A stretch of 64,000 nucleotides of DNA, taken from positions 1-64,000 of the forward strand of contig NZ_BARG01000002.1 in assembly GCF_000376565.1 (NCBI RefSeq), in the 5' to 3' direction. The translations under genes and the position numbers were made by a program. Position 1 is the first letter of the stretch. Each line of letters starts with the position of its first letter. Below, piece by piece: positions 43,103 to 51,996 of the stretch. The DNA is from Streptomyces hokutonensis (GTDB lineage Bacteria > Actinomycetota > Actinomycetes > Streptomycetales > Streptomycetaceae). Under the pieces are notes generated by a model, which was given only the letters and a program-made list of their open reading frames with translations, did no database searches and was not told the DNA's origin.

Positions 43103-44086
43103 TCAGGTGCTTCGCTCGCCCGGCCGCCGGGGCGACTGCCCGTACGCGCCGCGGTAGGCGCGGCGGAAATGGCTGGGGTCGGCGAACTGCCAGCGTGCCG
43201 CGATGTCGGCGACGGTGAACGGGCCGCCCGGAAGGCCGAGTTCGCGGCGGGCGCCTTCGAGACGGCGGCGGCGCACATGGGCCATGACGGACTCGCCGTC
43301 CGCGAAGGCCCGGTGGAGGGTGCGGACGGAGACGTTCAGCGCCCGGGCGATGGCGGCCGGGGTCAGGTCCGGGTCCCTCAGCCGGCTGTCGGCGTAGGCG
43401 ACGGCCGCGGTCCGCAGTGACGGGGGCGGGACCGCGACGGGTGCGCGGGTCCGGATGAGTCCGGTCAGCAGCACGGCCATCGCCTCGCCGGCCGCGTGCG
43501 TGGCCTCCGGGCCGAGCCGGCCCGCGAGGGACCAGGCGGCGTCGAGATGGGCGAGGAACAGCCGGGACTCCGGGGCCGTGGCGGGAGCGACGGTCAGGGC
43601 CGGCAGCCGGGTCCCGTACAGATGGTCGAGCAGACCGGACCTGGGCAGGACGAGCACCCTGCAGTCGGTCGGTGCCGTGTAGGCGAACTGCCAGTAGGTG
43701 TGCAGGTCACGGATGCAGAGGGTGCCGGGGCCCAGGTCGGCCCGCCGGCCGGTGTCCTCGATGCGCAGGCTTCCGCTCCTGATGACGTGGACGGCGACGA
43801 GGTCGGCCCGGCCGTCGGTGCTCCCGCTGCCCGAGATCCCCTCGATGGGGTCGCTGAACTGCCTGCTGACGGCGACCTCGCCGACCAGCCGGCGTTCCAC
43901 CCGGGTGCGGTGGACACCGCGGGTGCGGTCCGCGGGCAGCCGCAGCTGCCGTATGTGGGCGAGGTGACCGAGTCCGCGCTGCCACTGGTCGTGCAGCAGG
44001 TCCTGGCGGTGGGGATGGCGCAGCGGCACGTCGATGGACGCCCGCTGCCGCCACTCCGCCGCCCCGACCACCTGCGTCCCTGTCAC
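43103..44086 (-). CDS. AraC-family transcriptional regulator
   Basis: 327-residue regulator. The C-terminal AraC DNA-binding domain has two HTH units: LTPAAIARALNVSVRTLHRAF (about 235-255) and FTVADIAARWQFADPSHFRRAYRGAYGQSP (about 285-320). The N-terminal half is a cupin-like effector domain (AraC_binding_2 type, WQFAYTAPTDC). GGGGGG precedes the GTG at 44086. It is divergent from a flavin monooxygenase and likely activates it. The inducer is unknown. Confidence 0.9.
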   Translation of the reverse strand: MTGTQVVGAAEWRQRASIDVPLRHPHRQDLLHDQWQRGLGHLAHIRQLRLPADRTRGVHRTRVERRLVGEVAVSRQFSDPIEGISGSGSTDGRADLVAVHVIRSGSLRIEDTGRRADLGPGTLCIRDLHTYWQFAYTAPTDCRVLVLPRSGLLDHLYGTRLPALTVAPATAPESRLFLAHLDAAWSLAGRLGPEATHAAGEAMAVLLTGLIRTRAPVAVPPPSLRTAAVAYADSRLRDPDLTPAAIARALNVSVRTLHRAFADGESVMAHVRRRRLEGARRELGLPGGPFTVADIAARWQFADPSHFRRAYRGAYGQSPRRPGERST

Positions 44087-44237
44087 GTGTGTCCCCCCGT
44101 CGTGGCACCGATGTTCCTTCCGGCGCCTCGCTACCGCTTTCTAGTCTGCTGCGGACACGATGACCTGCTTCCGGCCGCCGCGGCCACCCACGGCATCGTG
44201 GCCGCCGTCGATTCCCGCACCAGAGTGGAGCCCCGCC

Positions 44238-45443
44238 GTGAACCTGTCCCCGTCCGCCCCCTCGCCGGCCGATGAGGCCGGTGTCCGCGCCGAGTTGACG
44301 GAGGCCGCCGCGAAACTCGTACCCATCCTCGCCGGGCAGGCCGAGGAGGGCGAGCGGTTGCGCCGCGTGTCGGACGACGCGGCCCGTGCCCTGCGCGAGG
44401 CGGGGATGCTCCGCCTCGCCACCCCGCGCGCCCTCGGCGGCTTCGGAGCCGGGGTGCGGACCACCATGGAGGTGACGGCCGAACTGGCCCGTGGCGACGC
44501 CTCCGCCGGCTGGATCGCGAACATCTACACCGGGGGCGGTCTGGTCGCCTCGCTGATGGACGACCGGGCCCGTGCCGAGGTCTGGGGCCAGGACCCCGAC
44601 GCCGCCGTCGCCGCGTCGCTCACCCCCGCGGGCTCCGCAGTCACCACCGAGGGCGGCGATCTCGTCGTGTCGGGCCGGTGGGGCTGGGCCTCGGGCATCC
44701 AGCACGCGAGCTGGGTGGCCCTGGCGATCGCGCCGGGCGCCGCCGACCAGCCGCCGTCGATCGCCCTGGTGCGGGTCGAGGACCTCACGGTCGAGGACAC
44801 CTGGCACGTGGCGGGCATGGCCGGCACCGGCAGCAACACCGTCGTCGCCGACCAGGTGACCGTGCCGGCCCACCGGACGCTGAACATGGGCGCCGTCCTG
44901 GCCGGCGCGTACGCCGGCCGCCACGAGGGCGAGCCCCGCAACGCCGTGGCGGTCGCCTCCATGCTCGCCCTGACCGTCGTCGCGCCCATGCTCGGCATGG
45001 CCCGGGCCGCCCTGGACCTGACCCTCGCGACGGCCGCCCGCAAGCCCATGTCCCTGACGGTCTACGAGCGCCTCGCCGACTCACCGAGCGTCCAGCTCGC
45101 CGTCGCCGACGCCGCCTCCCTCGTCGACACCGCCCAGTTGCACGCGTTGCGGGCCGCCGACGACCTCGACCGCGCCGCCGCCGAGGCCCGGCAGCTCACG
45201 GTCGCGGAGCGCGCCCGGATCCGCATGGACACCGCGGTCGCCGCGATCCGCAGCCGCGAGGCGGTGGACCGCCTGGTCTCCGTGTCCGGCGCGAGCACCT
45301 TCGCCCTGGCCAACCCGCTCCAGCGGATCTGGCGCGACCTGGGCACCGCCTCACGCCATGGCGTCGTCAACCCCGATCTCGGCCGGGAGATCTACGGCCG
45401 CAGTCTGCTCGGCATCGCCGAACAGCCCACGTTCATCATCTGA
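44238..45443 (+). CDS. Acyl-CoA-dehydrogenase-fold flavin monooxygenase (HpaH/HsaA/DszC-like)
   Basis: 401-residue enzyme of the acyl-CoA dehydrogenase fold. An N-terminal helical domain (LREAGMLRLATPRALGGFG), a beta-domain around GDLVVSGRWGWASGIQHASWV, and a C-terminal helical bundle are visible. The catalytic base of true dehydrogenases is not evident. Such members (HpaH, HsaA, DszC) are FMNH2- or FADH2-dependent group D monooxygenases needing a separate reductase, which is not encoded nearby. GTG at 44238 is selected because GGAG is 7 nt upstream. Controlled by the divergent AraC gene, it may oxidise an aromatic or sulfur compound. Confidence 0.87.
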   Translation: MNLSPSAPSPADEAGVRAELTEAAAKLVPILAGQAEEGERLRRVSDDAARALREAGMLRLATPRALGGFGAGVRTTMEVTAELARGDASAGWIANIYTGGGLVASLMDDRARAEVWGQDPDAAVAASLTPAGSAVTTEGGDLVVSGRWGWASGIQHASWVALAIAPGAADQPPSIALVRVEDLTVEDTWHVAGMAGTGSNTVVADQVTVPAHRTLNMGAVLAGAYAGRHEGEPRNAVAVASMLALTVVAPMLGMARAALDLTLATAARKPMSLTVYERLADSPSVQLAVADAASLVDTAQLHALRAADDLDRAAAEARQLTVAERARIRMDTAVAAIRSREAVDRLVSVSGASTFALANPLQRIWRDLGTASRHGVVNPDLGREIYGRSLLGIAEQPTFII

Positions 45444-45459
45444 CCGCCGGGAGAACATG

Positions 45460-45506
45460 CCGAAGGCGCCCGCCTCACCGCTGTGGGTGATGCGGGCGCC
45501 CTTCGG
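45460..45506. terminator. Bidirectional hairpin after the flavin monooxygenase
   Basis: CCGAAGGCGCCCGC (45460-45473) pairs with GCGGGCGCCCTTCGG (45492-45506) apart from one bulged G, between convergent genes; on the plus strand AAAA follows. Confidence 0.7.
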
Positions 45507-45517
45507 AAAAGGTGAGG

Positions 45518-45781
45518 TCAGGCCTTCGTGCCGGTGGCGGACTTGGCCTTCGGCGCACGGTCCTTGGACTTGTCCAGCGCCAGGACCAGGCCCGCGATGA
45601 TCGCGAACAGGGCCAGCGGGATCAGGACATAGAGCCCCAGCGTCTCGGCGACGCTCAGGCCGTTGCCCGGGTCGTCGCCGTCGTCGCGGGTGAGCGCGAG
45701 CGCGGGGGACGTCATGAGCAGCATCATCAGCGTCGTACCGGCAACCAGGGCACCGGCGCGCAGGGCGTTCTTCTTGTCCAC
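45518..45781 (-). CDS. Small secreted/membrane protein, conserved hypothetical
   Basis: 87-residue protein. The first 30 residues form a signal peptide or first helix (RAGALVAGTTLMMLLMTSPALAL); an Asp-rich extracellular loop (TRDDGDDPGNG) and a second transmembrane helix (ETLGLYVLIPLALFAIIAGLVLAL) follow, then a Lys-rich cytoplasmic tail. No ribosome site precedes the GTG at 45781, suggesting a leaderless transcript. Function unknown. It lies between malQ and the flavin monooxygenase. Confidence 0.78.
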   Translation of the reverse strand: MDKKNALRAGALVAGTTLMMLLMTSPALALTRDDGDDPGNGLSVAETLGLYVLIPLALFAIIAGLVLALDKSKDRAPKAKSATGTKA

Positions 45782-45847
45782 ACCGCAAAAGTAGCGAACG
45801 CCCGAACGAGCCGCGCGCCCGGGGGTGCCGTATGGGGCGTACGGGCG

Positions 45848-47980
45848 TCACGGGCCCCCTTCCGCACCCCCGCCCGAGCCCGTTTCCGCACCCGCCTCCA
45901 ACCCCGCCCGCAGCACATCCACCAGCGCGTGCAGCCTCGGCGACGCGGCGAGTTCCTCCAGCGTCACGGGACGGCCCTCCGCGTCGGCGATCGGGAGGCG
46001 CCAGTTCGGGTACTGGTCCCAGGTGCCGGGCAGGTTCTGCGGGCGGCGGTCGCCGATCGTGTCGGGGAGCCAGACGCCGATCATGCGGGCCGGTGTGCGG
46101 AGCAGGAAGCGGTGGACGGCGTGGATCTCCGCCTCCTCCTCGGACGCGGGCCGCCCGCCGCCCGTCGCCGGTTCGTAGAGACCGAGCCGGGCCAGCAGGG
46201 CCAGCCACTCCCCCACGTCGGTGGCGGCCTCGACGCGCTCCTCCTCCACCGGGCGGGTCAACAGGCCCAGCCGGTACCGGAGTTCGACGTGTTCGCCGGT
46301 GAGGCGGGCCGCGGTGGGCGGCAGGTCGTGGGTGGTGGCGGTGGCGAGGCAGTCGGCGCGCCACCTCTCGGGCGCGAGGGGGCGGCCGTCGCCGTCCCAG
46401 TCCCGTTCGAACCACAGCACCGACGTGCCGAGCACCCCGCGCTCCTGCAACTCCTCGCGCACACCCGGCTCCACGGTCCCCAGGTCCTCGCCGATCACCA
46501 CGGACCCGGCGCGCGAGGCCTCCAGGGCGAGGATCGCGAGCATGGCCTCGGCGTCGTAGCGGACGTAGGTGCCCTCGGTGGGCGGTCCGCCCTGGGGGAC
46601 CCACCACAGGCGGAACAGGCCCATGACGTGGTCGATGCGCAGGGCGCCGGCGTAACGGAAGAGCGCGCGGAGCAGGCGGCGGTAGGGGGCGTAGCCCGAC
46701 TCGGCGAGGCGGTCCGGGCGCCAGGGGGGCAAACCCCAGTCCTGGCCGAGGGAGTTGAAGGCGTCGGGGGGCGCGCCGACCGACATGCCGGACGCGAAGT
46801 GGTCCTGCTGCGCCCAGGCGTCGGCGCCGTCGGGATGCACCCCCACGGCGAGGTCGTGCACGACTCCGAGCGGCATGCCCGCTTCGCGTGCGGCCCGCTG
46901 GGCGGCGGTGAGTTGGGTGTCGGTGAGCCAGGCGAGGCGGGAGTGGAAGTCGACGCGGTCCATCAACTCGGCGCGGGCGCGGGCGGTTTCGGGCGAGCGC
47001 GGGTCGCGCAGACCGACGGGCCACCTGCGCCAGTCCGAGCCGTGCACCTCGGCGAGGGCGGACCAGGTGGCGTGGTCCTCCAGCGCCTCGCCCTCGCGGG
47101 CGAGGAAGTCGGCGTAGGCGGCCCGCCGTCCGGGCCCGAGGGGGACCTGGCGTACGAGTTCCAGCGCCTCCCGCTTGAGCTCCCACACGGCGTCGCGGTC
47201 GATCAACGCGCCCTTCTCCAGGACGGATTCGCGCAGCCGCGCGGCTCGTTCGAGGAGTCCGCGCACCTGCTCGCGCTCCTCGACGTAGGCGAACTCGGGG
47301 ACGTCCTCGACCCGCAGATACACCGGGTCGGGGAAGCGGCGCGAGGACGGGCGGTAGGGCGAGGGGTCGGTGGGGGCGCCGGGCACGGCCGCGTGCAACG
47401 GGTTGACCTGCACGAATCCGGCGCCGAGCGCCCGCCCGGCCCAGGCGGTCAGCTCGCCCAGGTCACCGAGGTCGCCCATGCCCCAGGAGCGCCGGGAGAG
47501 CAGCGAGTAGACCTGCACCATCAGTCCGTACGACCGTCCGGCGGGCGTCGGCAACCGGTCCGGGGCGATGACGAGATGGGCCTCGGCGCTGCGGCCGTCC
47601 GGGGCGGTGGCGGTCAAGTGGTGGACGCCGGGCGTGAGTCGGTCAACGCCTGTCCGGGTCTCGCCCTGTTCGGTCTCGATGTGCAGCCGGGTGCCCTCGG
47701 GCAGCGCGTCGAGCGCGGCGGGGGTGCCGCCGTGCCGGCCCACGACGGTGGGCGGCAACAGCCGTCCGGCCAGCTCCTGTTGGCGGGCGGCGAGCGCGGC
47801 GCGTACCGCCCGCGGGGTGCTCGCGTCGACGCCGAGGGCGGCCAGTACGGCGACGACGGCGCCGGACGAGGCCGGGACCGCGCGGTCCGGGGAGGGGCTG
47901 TAGGCGGTGGCGACGCCGTGCAGTTCGGCGAGCCGGGACAACTCCTCGCCGAGGGCTTCGGCCGGCCGGGGTGCTGTCAT
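45848..47980 (-). CDS. malQ: 4-alpha-glucanotransferase (amylomaltase, GH77)
   Basis: 710-residue amylomaltase that transfers alpha-1,4-glucan segments between maltodextrins in the cytoplasm. After an actinobacterial N-terminal extension of about 130 residues the GH77 barrel begins at RSWGMGDLGDLGEL. The catalytic nucleophile is in ALRIDHVMGLFR, the acid/base in VIGEDLGTV and the third Asp in TTHDLPP. The ATG directly follows the stop of an 80-residue ORF (TAGATG) and has only GAGG 6 nt upstream, so translation is probably coupled to that ORF. Confidence 0.95.
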   Translation of the reverse strand: MTAPRPAEALGEELSRLAELHGVATAYSPSPDRAVPASSGAVVAVLAALGVDASTPRAVRAALAARQQELAGRLLPPTVVGRHGGTPAALDALPEGTRLHIETEQGETRTGVDRLTPGVHHLTATAPDGRSAEAHLVIAPDRLPTPAGRSYGLMVQVYSLLSRRSWGMGDLGDLGELTAWAGRALGAGFVQVNPLHAAVPGAPTDPSPYRPSSRRFPDPVYLRVEDVPEFAYVEEREQVRGLLERAARLRESVLEKGALIDRDAVWELKREALELVRQVPLGPGRRAAYADFLAREGEALEDHATWSALAEVHGSDWRRWPVGLRDPRSPETARARAELMDRVDFHSRLAWLTDTQLTAAQRAAREAGMPLGVVHDLAVGVHPDGADAWAQQDHFASGMSVGAPPDAFNSLGQDWGLPPWRPDRLAESGYAPYRRLLRALFRYAGALRIDHVMGLFRLWWVPQGGPPTEGTYVRYDAEAMLAILALEASRAGSVVIGEDLGTVEPGVREELQERGVLGTSVLWFERDWDGDGRPLAPERWRADCLATATTHDLPPTAARLTGEHVELRYRLGLLTRPVEEERVEAATDVGEWLALLARLGLYEPATGGGRPASEEEAEIHAVHRFLLRTPARMIGVWLPDTIGDRRPQNLPGTWDQYPNWRLPIADAEGRPVTLEELAASPRLHALVDVLRAGLEAGAETGSGGGAEGGP

Positions 47981-48223
47981 CTAGGGCCTCGTCGAGTCCG
48001 GGTCGGCGAACACGGCGGACTCGCTGGTGAGCGGGGCCGTGTCGGCGAGTGGCGGCTCGCTGGTGAGGGGTTCGGCGTCGGTCAGCGGGGGTTCGCTGGT
48101 GAGCGGGGTCTCGGCCCAGGCGCCCTCGGAGTCGACGTGGAAGAGCTCGGGTTCGAGGTCGGCGGACGGCTCCGCGACGCGTTTGGAACGGGCCGGGAGC
48201 GGAAGTGATGCCGATGCGGCCAC
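47981..48223 (-). CDS. Small repeat-bearing protein upstream of malQ
   Basis: 80-residue acidic protein with an excellent ribosome site (AAGGAGGCCACC before the GTG) and a stop fused to the malQ ATG. After an N-terminal basic segment it carries three tandem units related to PLTSEPPL (TPLTSEPPLTDAE, PLTSEPPLADTA, PLTSESAVF); the DNA repeats likewise. No known domain. It may be a bona fide short protein, or mainly a translational coupler for malQ. Repeat number is a candidate for strain variation. Confidence 0.65.
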   Translation of the reverse strand: MAASASLPLPARSKRVAEPSADLEPELFHVDSEGAWAETPLTSEPPLTDAEPLTSEPPLADTAPLTSESAVFADPDSTRP

Positions 48224-48375
48224 GGTGGCCTCCTTGTCGGGATGGTCGGGTCGGGCGACGGTCCGGTTACCGCAGCCCTACCCAGTGGGCGCGACGGCAG
48301 ACCTCCAGGTTGGGGTACGGGCGGCACCGTGGCCACTCCCGTACCGGACACCCGTACGTTTCCCGCTGATCACTA

Positions 48376-48413
48376 TTCACTCAGTACATGTATCCAGTGC
48401 ATACTGATGTCCA
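48376..48413 (+). promoter_or_regulatory. PadR promoter/operator with leaderless start
   Basis: TTCACT (48376-48381) and CATACT (48400-48405), 18 bp apart, resemble -35/-10 boxes; the latter ends 7 nt before the ATG at 48413. No Shine-Dalgarno exists. TACATGTA (48385-48392) and GTGCATAC form dyad-like ATGT/GCAT half-sites of the PadR type within the promoter, pointing to autorepression. Confidence 0.5.
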
Positions 48414-48946
48414 TGAGCACCCGCCACATCCTGCTGGGCCTGCTCGCCCAAGGACCGAGCCACGGCTACGACCTGAAGCGACGCCACGACGAACGCTTCC
48501 CGCAGGCCCGCCCGCTGGCCTACGGGCAGGTCTACACGACCCTGCAACGCCTGGTCCGGGACGGTCTCGCGGAGGTCGACGGCACCGGCTCGGACGGCGG
48601 CCCGGAGCGGACGGCGTACCGCTCGACGGCCGAGGGTGCGCGTGAACTCGCGCACTGGGCGGGGGAGATCGCGCCGCCCGCGCCCTTCGTGACGAACGAG
48701 ATCTTCGCCAAGGTCGTCGTCTCGATCCTGTCCGGCGGCGACCCGGAGGCGTATCTGCGGGCCCAGCGCGCCGCCCACATGGAGCGGATGCGCGAACTCA
48801 CGGCGCTCAAGACCGCCAAGGGCGCCGACCTGGCGACCGTCCTCTCGGCGGACTACGCCCTCAACCACCTTGACGCGGACCTCCGTTGGATGGCGACGAC
48901 GGCGGCCCGGCTGACCACTCTGACCGCGGAGGTCGACACAGCATGA
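48413..48946 (+). CDS. PadR-family transcriptional regulator
   Basis: 177-residue regulator. The N-terminal PadR winged helix (HILLGLLAQGPSHGYDLKRRHDE, QVYTTLQRLVRDGLAEV) is followed by a helical dimerisation region with the conserved FFxK-like NEIFAKVVVSILSGGD. The second of two ATGs (48413) is chosen as the leaderless start; 48407 is alternative. Its stop overlaps the ATG of the ABC ATPase gene by 4 nt. It probably represses this exporter operon and itself, responding to a drug-like ligand. Confidence 0.93.
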   Translation: MSTRHILLGLLAQGPSHGYDLKRRHDERFPQARPLAYGQVYTTLQRLVRDGLAEVDGTGSDGGPERTAYRSTAEGARELAHWAGEIAPPAPFVTNEIFAKVVVSILSGGDPEAYLRAQRAAHMERMRELTALKTAKGADLATVLSADYALNHLDADLRWMATTAARLTTLTAEVDTA

Positions 48947-49641
48947 GCGACATCGGGGGTACGGCGGCGCCGCTGCTCGCGGCCCGGGACCTTGCCAAGG
49001 CGCACGGCAGGACCCGGGCGCTGGACGGCGCCTCGGCCGACCTGGCGGCCGGCGAGATCCTCGCCGTCACGGGGACCAGCGGCAGCGGCAAGAGCACCCT
49101 GCTGCACTGCCTGGCCGGGATCGTCCGCCCGGACGAGGGGACGGTGACGTACGCAGGAGAACGGCTGGACGAGCTGCCGGAGAAGCGGCTCAGCGAGCTG
49201 CGGCGGACCGAGTTCGGGGTGGTCTTCCAGTTCGGGCAGCTGATACCCGAGCTGACGGCCGTCGACAACGTGGGCCTGCCCCTGCTGCTGGCCGGGGCCG
49301 GCCGCGCCGAGGCGCGGCAGCGGGCCGGTGAGTGGCTGGAGCGGTTCGGGGTGCGCGGGCAGGCCGAGCTGCGGCCGGGCGCGCTGAGCGGCGGCCAGGC
49401 CCAGCGGGTCGCGCTCGCCCGGGCCCTGGTGACCGGCCCGAGGATCGTCTTCGCGGACGAACCGACCGGCGCGCTGGACTCCCTGGCGAGCGAGCAGGTG
49501 ATGACGGCACTGGTGGGAACGGCCCGCGAGTCGGGTGCGGCGGTCGTGCTGATCACCCATGACGCGCAGGTCGCGGCCTACGCGGACCGCGAGATCCGGC
49601 TGACGGACGGGACCGTGGCGCGGGCGGGGGTGACGGCGTGA
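48943..49641 (+). CDS. ABC transporter ATP-binding protein (MacB/LolD type)
   Basis: 232-residue ATPase. Walker A GTSGSGKSTLLHC (about 44-56), signature LSGGQAQRVALARAL, Walker B RIVFADEPTGALDS and the switch His in LITHDAQVAAYADRE are complete. The subfamily is that of FtsE/LolD/MacB, which pair with FtsX-like permeases. ATGA overlap with padR and GTGA overlap with the permease show a tight operon. GGAGG lies 10 nt before the ATG. It powers export or mechanotransmission with the adjacent permease. Confidence 0.95.
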   Translation: MSDIGGTAAPLLAARDLAKAHGRTRALDGASADLAAGEILAVTGTSGSGKSTLLHCLAGIVRPDEGTVTYAGERLDELPEKRLSELRRTEFGVVFQFGQLIPELTAVDNVGLPLLLAGAGRAEARQRAGEWLERFGVRGQAELRPGALSGGQAQRVALARALVTGPRIVFADEPTGALDSLASEQVMTALVGTARESGAAVVLITHDAQVAAYADREIRLTDGTVARAGVTA

Positions 49642-50999
49642 AGTCGTTGCTCGCCGATCTGCGGCTGGCCTGGCTGCTCACCCGGGGGTCCGACCGCCGG
49701 GAGTGGTGGCGCGTCCTGCTCACCGCCGTCGGGGCGGCCCTGGCGACCGGCCTCGGGCTGGTCGTCGCCGCGCTGCTGCCCCTGAAGGGGCACCACACCG
49801 TGTCCGTGGGCGGCGGGCTGCTCGACCGGGCCGATACCCGGATCGGTGTGGTCGCCGCACTCCTGCTGCTGTTCGTCCCGGTGCTCGGCTTCCTGGGCCA
49901 GTGCGCCCGGGTCGGCGCGGTGCACCGCGACCGCCGGCTCGCGGCGCTGCGGCTCGCCGGGGCCACTCCCGGCCAGACCCGGCGGATCGCGGCCCTGGAG
50001 TCGGGACTGGCCTGTCTGGCGGGCTCGGCGGTGGCCACGGCCTTCGCCGTACCGGCCCTGCTGCGGCTGTGGCACAGCCCCGTCCCCCTGGCCTGGGCGG
50101 GCATCGCCGCGGTGGCCGTAGGAGTGCCGGTGCTGGGCGCGGCAGTGAGCGCGCTGGTGCTGCGCGGAGTGGTGGCCTCTCCCCTGGGGCGGATCCGGCG
50201 GCTGCGGCCGGCCGAGGGTCCGGGGCGGCTGTTCCGAGTGGCGACGGCGGTGCTGGCACTGTCCGTGGTGTACATCGTGACCACCCCCTTCCACGACGTG
50301 CCCTTCGAGTTCGCCCTCACCCCGCTCACGGTCGTCGGCGTGTGTCTGCTGATCGGTGCCGTGGCGGTGTGGCTGACCGGCGCATCGGCCCGGCAGCTCG
50401 GCGAGGGCGTGGCCGCCCGCGCGCAGCGCCCGGCGGTACTGATCGCGGCGGAGCGACTGCGCGACGACCCGTGGGCGGCGGCCCGTACGCATGCCGCGGT
50501 CCTGCTGGTGACGGTCGTCGGCTCCGGCTTCATGGGGATACGGCAGGTGCTGCTCTCGGTCCTGCGCGACGAGGCGGACCAGTACGCGGAGGGCATCGGC
50601 TTCTACGAGAACGGCCTCAACCTCGTCGGCCTCGCGCTCCTCTTCGCGCTCGCCCTGGTCCTGGCCGCGCTCGCCGTCGGCACCGCCGAGTCCGTCGCCA
50701 CCCGGCGCCGCGGCCTGGCCGCCCAGGTGGCGGCCGGGGTGCCGTATCCGGTGCTCGCGCGGGCGACCCTGCTGGAGACCGCCGTACCGCTGGCACCCGC
50801 GCTCACGCTGGCGGGCCTCGGCGGCACGACGATCGGCGTCTGGTACGGCGCCGCCGCCTCGGAGCACACGGCGATCCCGGTGCCGTACGACGCGCTGCTG
50901 GTCCCGGTCGCGGTGTACGCGGCCTGTCTGCTGGCGGCGGCCACGTCACTGCCGCTGCTGCGCCGCTCGGTGCGTCCCGGCGAGCTGCGCTACGCATGA
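49638..50999 (+). CDS. FtsX-like ABC transporter permease
   Basis: 453-residue membrane protein with eight or more hydrophobic helices in two FtsX-like units. Conserved loops after the first helix pair (VHRDRRLAALRLAGATPGQTRRIAALE) and in the second half (ESVATRRRGLAAQVAAGVPYPVLARATLLE) are the coupling helices for the ATPase. The GTG start overlaps the ATPase stop (GTGA). Part of a PadR-controlled exporter, likely for antimicrobial peptides, lipids or drugs; the substrate is unknown. A perfect 15-bp hairpin follows 1 nt after the stop. Confidence 0.93.
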   Translation: MKSLLADLRLAWLLTRGSDRREWWRVLLTAVGAALATGLGLVVAALLPLKGHHTVSVGGGLLDRADTRIGVVAALLLLFVPVLGFLGQCARVGAVHRDRRLAALRLAGATPGQTRRIAALESGLACLAGSAVATAFAVPALLRLWHSPVPLAWAGIAAVAVGVPVLGAAVSALVLRGVVASPLGRIRRLRPAEGPGRLFRVATAVLALSVVYIVTTPFHDVPFEFALTPLTVVGVCLLIGAVAVWLTGASARQLGEGVAARAQRPAVLIAAERLRDDPWAAARTHAAVLLVTVVGSGFMGIRQVLLSVLRDEADQYAEGIGFYENGLNLVGLALLFALALVLAALAVGTAESVATRRRGLAAQVAAGVPYPVLARATLLETAVPLAPALTLAGLGGTTIGVWYGAAASEHTAIPVPYDALLVPVAVYAACLLAAATSLPLLRRSVRPGELRYA

Positions 51000-51000
51000 C

Positions 51001-51039
51001 GGTCCGCCCCGGGAGCACAGGGGACTCCCGGGGCGGACC
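51001..51039 (+). terminator. Terminator of the PadR-ABC operon
   Basis: Perfect 15-bp stem GGTCCGCCCCGGGAG (51001-51015) with its complement (51025-51039), 9-nt loop, immediately after the permease stop. Confidence 0.8.
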
Positions 51040-51104
51040 GCTCCGTACCGTCGTACGGAACCGGGTGTTGCGGGGTACAGCGGGGTACACAAAAGCCCGG
51101 ATCG

Positions 51105-51641
51105 TCAGGCGGAGATGCCGTCGATCCGGGCCATCGCGTCCTCCGCGCCGTATGGCTGCAGGTACGGCAGCCAGCGCGGGTCCCTGTGCCCGGTCCCGAT
51201 GATGCGCCAGGCCAGGCCGGTGGGTGGGGCGGGTTTGTGGCGCAGCCGCCAGCCGATCTCGAAGAGATGTCGGTCGGCCTTCGTGTGGTTGCAGCGGCGG
51301 CAGGACGCCACCACGTTGTCCCAGGCGTGCTTGCCCCCGCGGCTGCGCGGAATGACATGGTCGACGCTGGTTGCGACGCCACCGCAGTACATGCACCGGC
51401 CCCCGTCGCGCGCGAAGAGCGCCCGCCGGGTAAGAGGAACGGGCCCCCGATAGGGAACCCGCACGAATCGCTTGAGCCGGACCACGCTGGGTGCGGGGAC
51501 TGTGACGGTTGCGCTGTGCATATAGGCGCCGGATTCCTCCAGGGAGACAGCCTTGTTCTCCAGGACGAGGACGAGCGCGCGGCGGAGCGGTACGACGCCG
51601 AGTGGCTCGTACGACGCGTTGAGGACCAGGACATGCGGCAC
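51105..51641 (-). CDS. HNH endonuclease family protein
   Basis: 178-residue HNH nuclease-type protein. Zinc-binding CMYCGG and CRRCNHTKA flank the catalytic VDHVIPRSRGG. The N-terminus (VLVLNASYEPLGVVPLRRALVLVLENKA) is the conserved arm of the standalone actinobacterial HNH family. The role is unknown; DNA nicking is suggested by the fold. The GTG at 51641 has AAGGAGG 5 nt upstream; an extended frame to 51848 adds unconserved sequence. Not associated with a prophage or restriction system here. Confidence 0.92.
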   Translation of the reverse strand: MPHVLVLNASYEPLGVVPLRRALVLVLENKAVSLEESGAYMHSATVTVPAPSVVRLKRFVRVPYRGPVPLTRRALFARDGGRCMYCGGVATSVDHVIPRSRGGKHAWDNVVASCRRCNHTKADRHLFEIGWRLRHKPAPPTGLAWRIIGTGHRDPRWLPYLQPYGAEDAMARIDGISA

Positions 51642-51996
51642 GGATGCCTCCTTGTGCGTCGGCGGCGCGTGGCTCGCGCCGGGACGATCTGTAGTCAGTC
51701 TCCCCTCATGCCTGGTGGAAGCGCCACCATGTCCCGGTAACGGGCTGGGAGTGTTTTCGACCACATGTGATCCGTCCCCGGGACGGCCGTGGGTTCGTCC
51801 CACCTGTTCTTTCCCGGTTGAACACAGCCTCTCCCCCGAATGCGGCAACGATCCTCACGCGTTGCCCCGATAGTGTGGTGGATCCGCCCCTACGGTGACC
51901 TATTCGTGACCTAGACCGCGTGTACGAAGACGTGTACGACGTGTAAGACCTGACCGCAGCGCCGGGGGCGGACCGCAGCACCTGGAGGTACCTGCC
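51642..51996. other. 355-bp intergenic region between HNH and MscS genes
   Basis: No gene is evident. Visible elements are a hairpin GGCAACG (51844-51850) / CGTTGCC (51860-51866), which could be a structured leader element, and three direct copies of CGTGTA at 51919, 51931 and 51940 just upstream of the MscS gene. I recognise no riboswitch. Confidence 0.4.

Noticed and set aside
51642..51996. Riboswitch upstream of the MscS gene
   Set aside because: Only a short hairpin and direct repeats are visible; no known aptamer core could be recognised.
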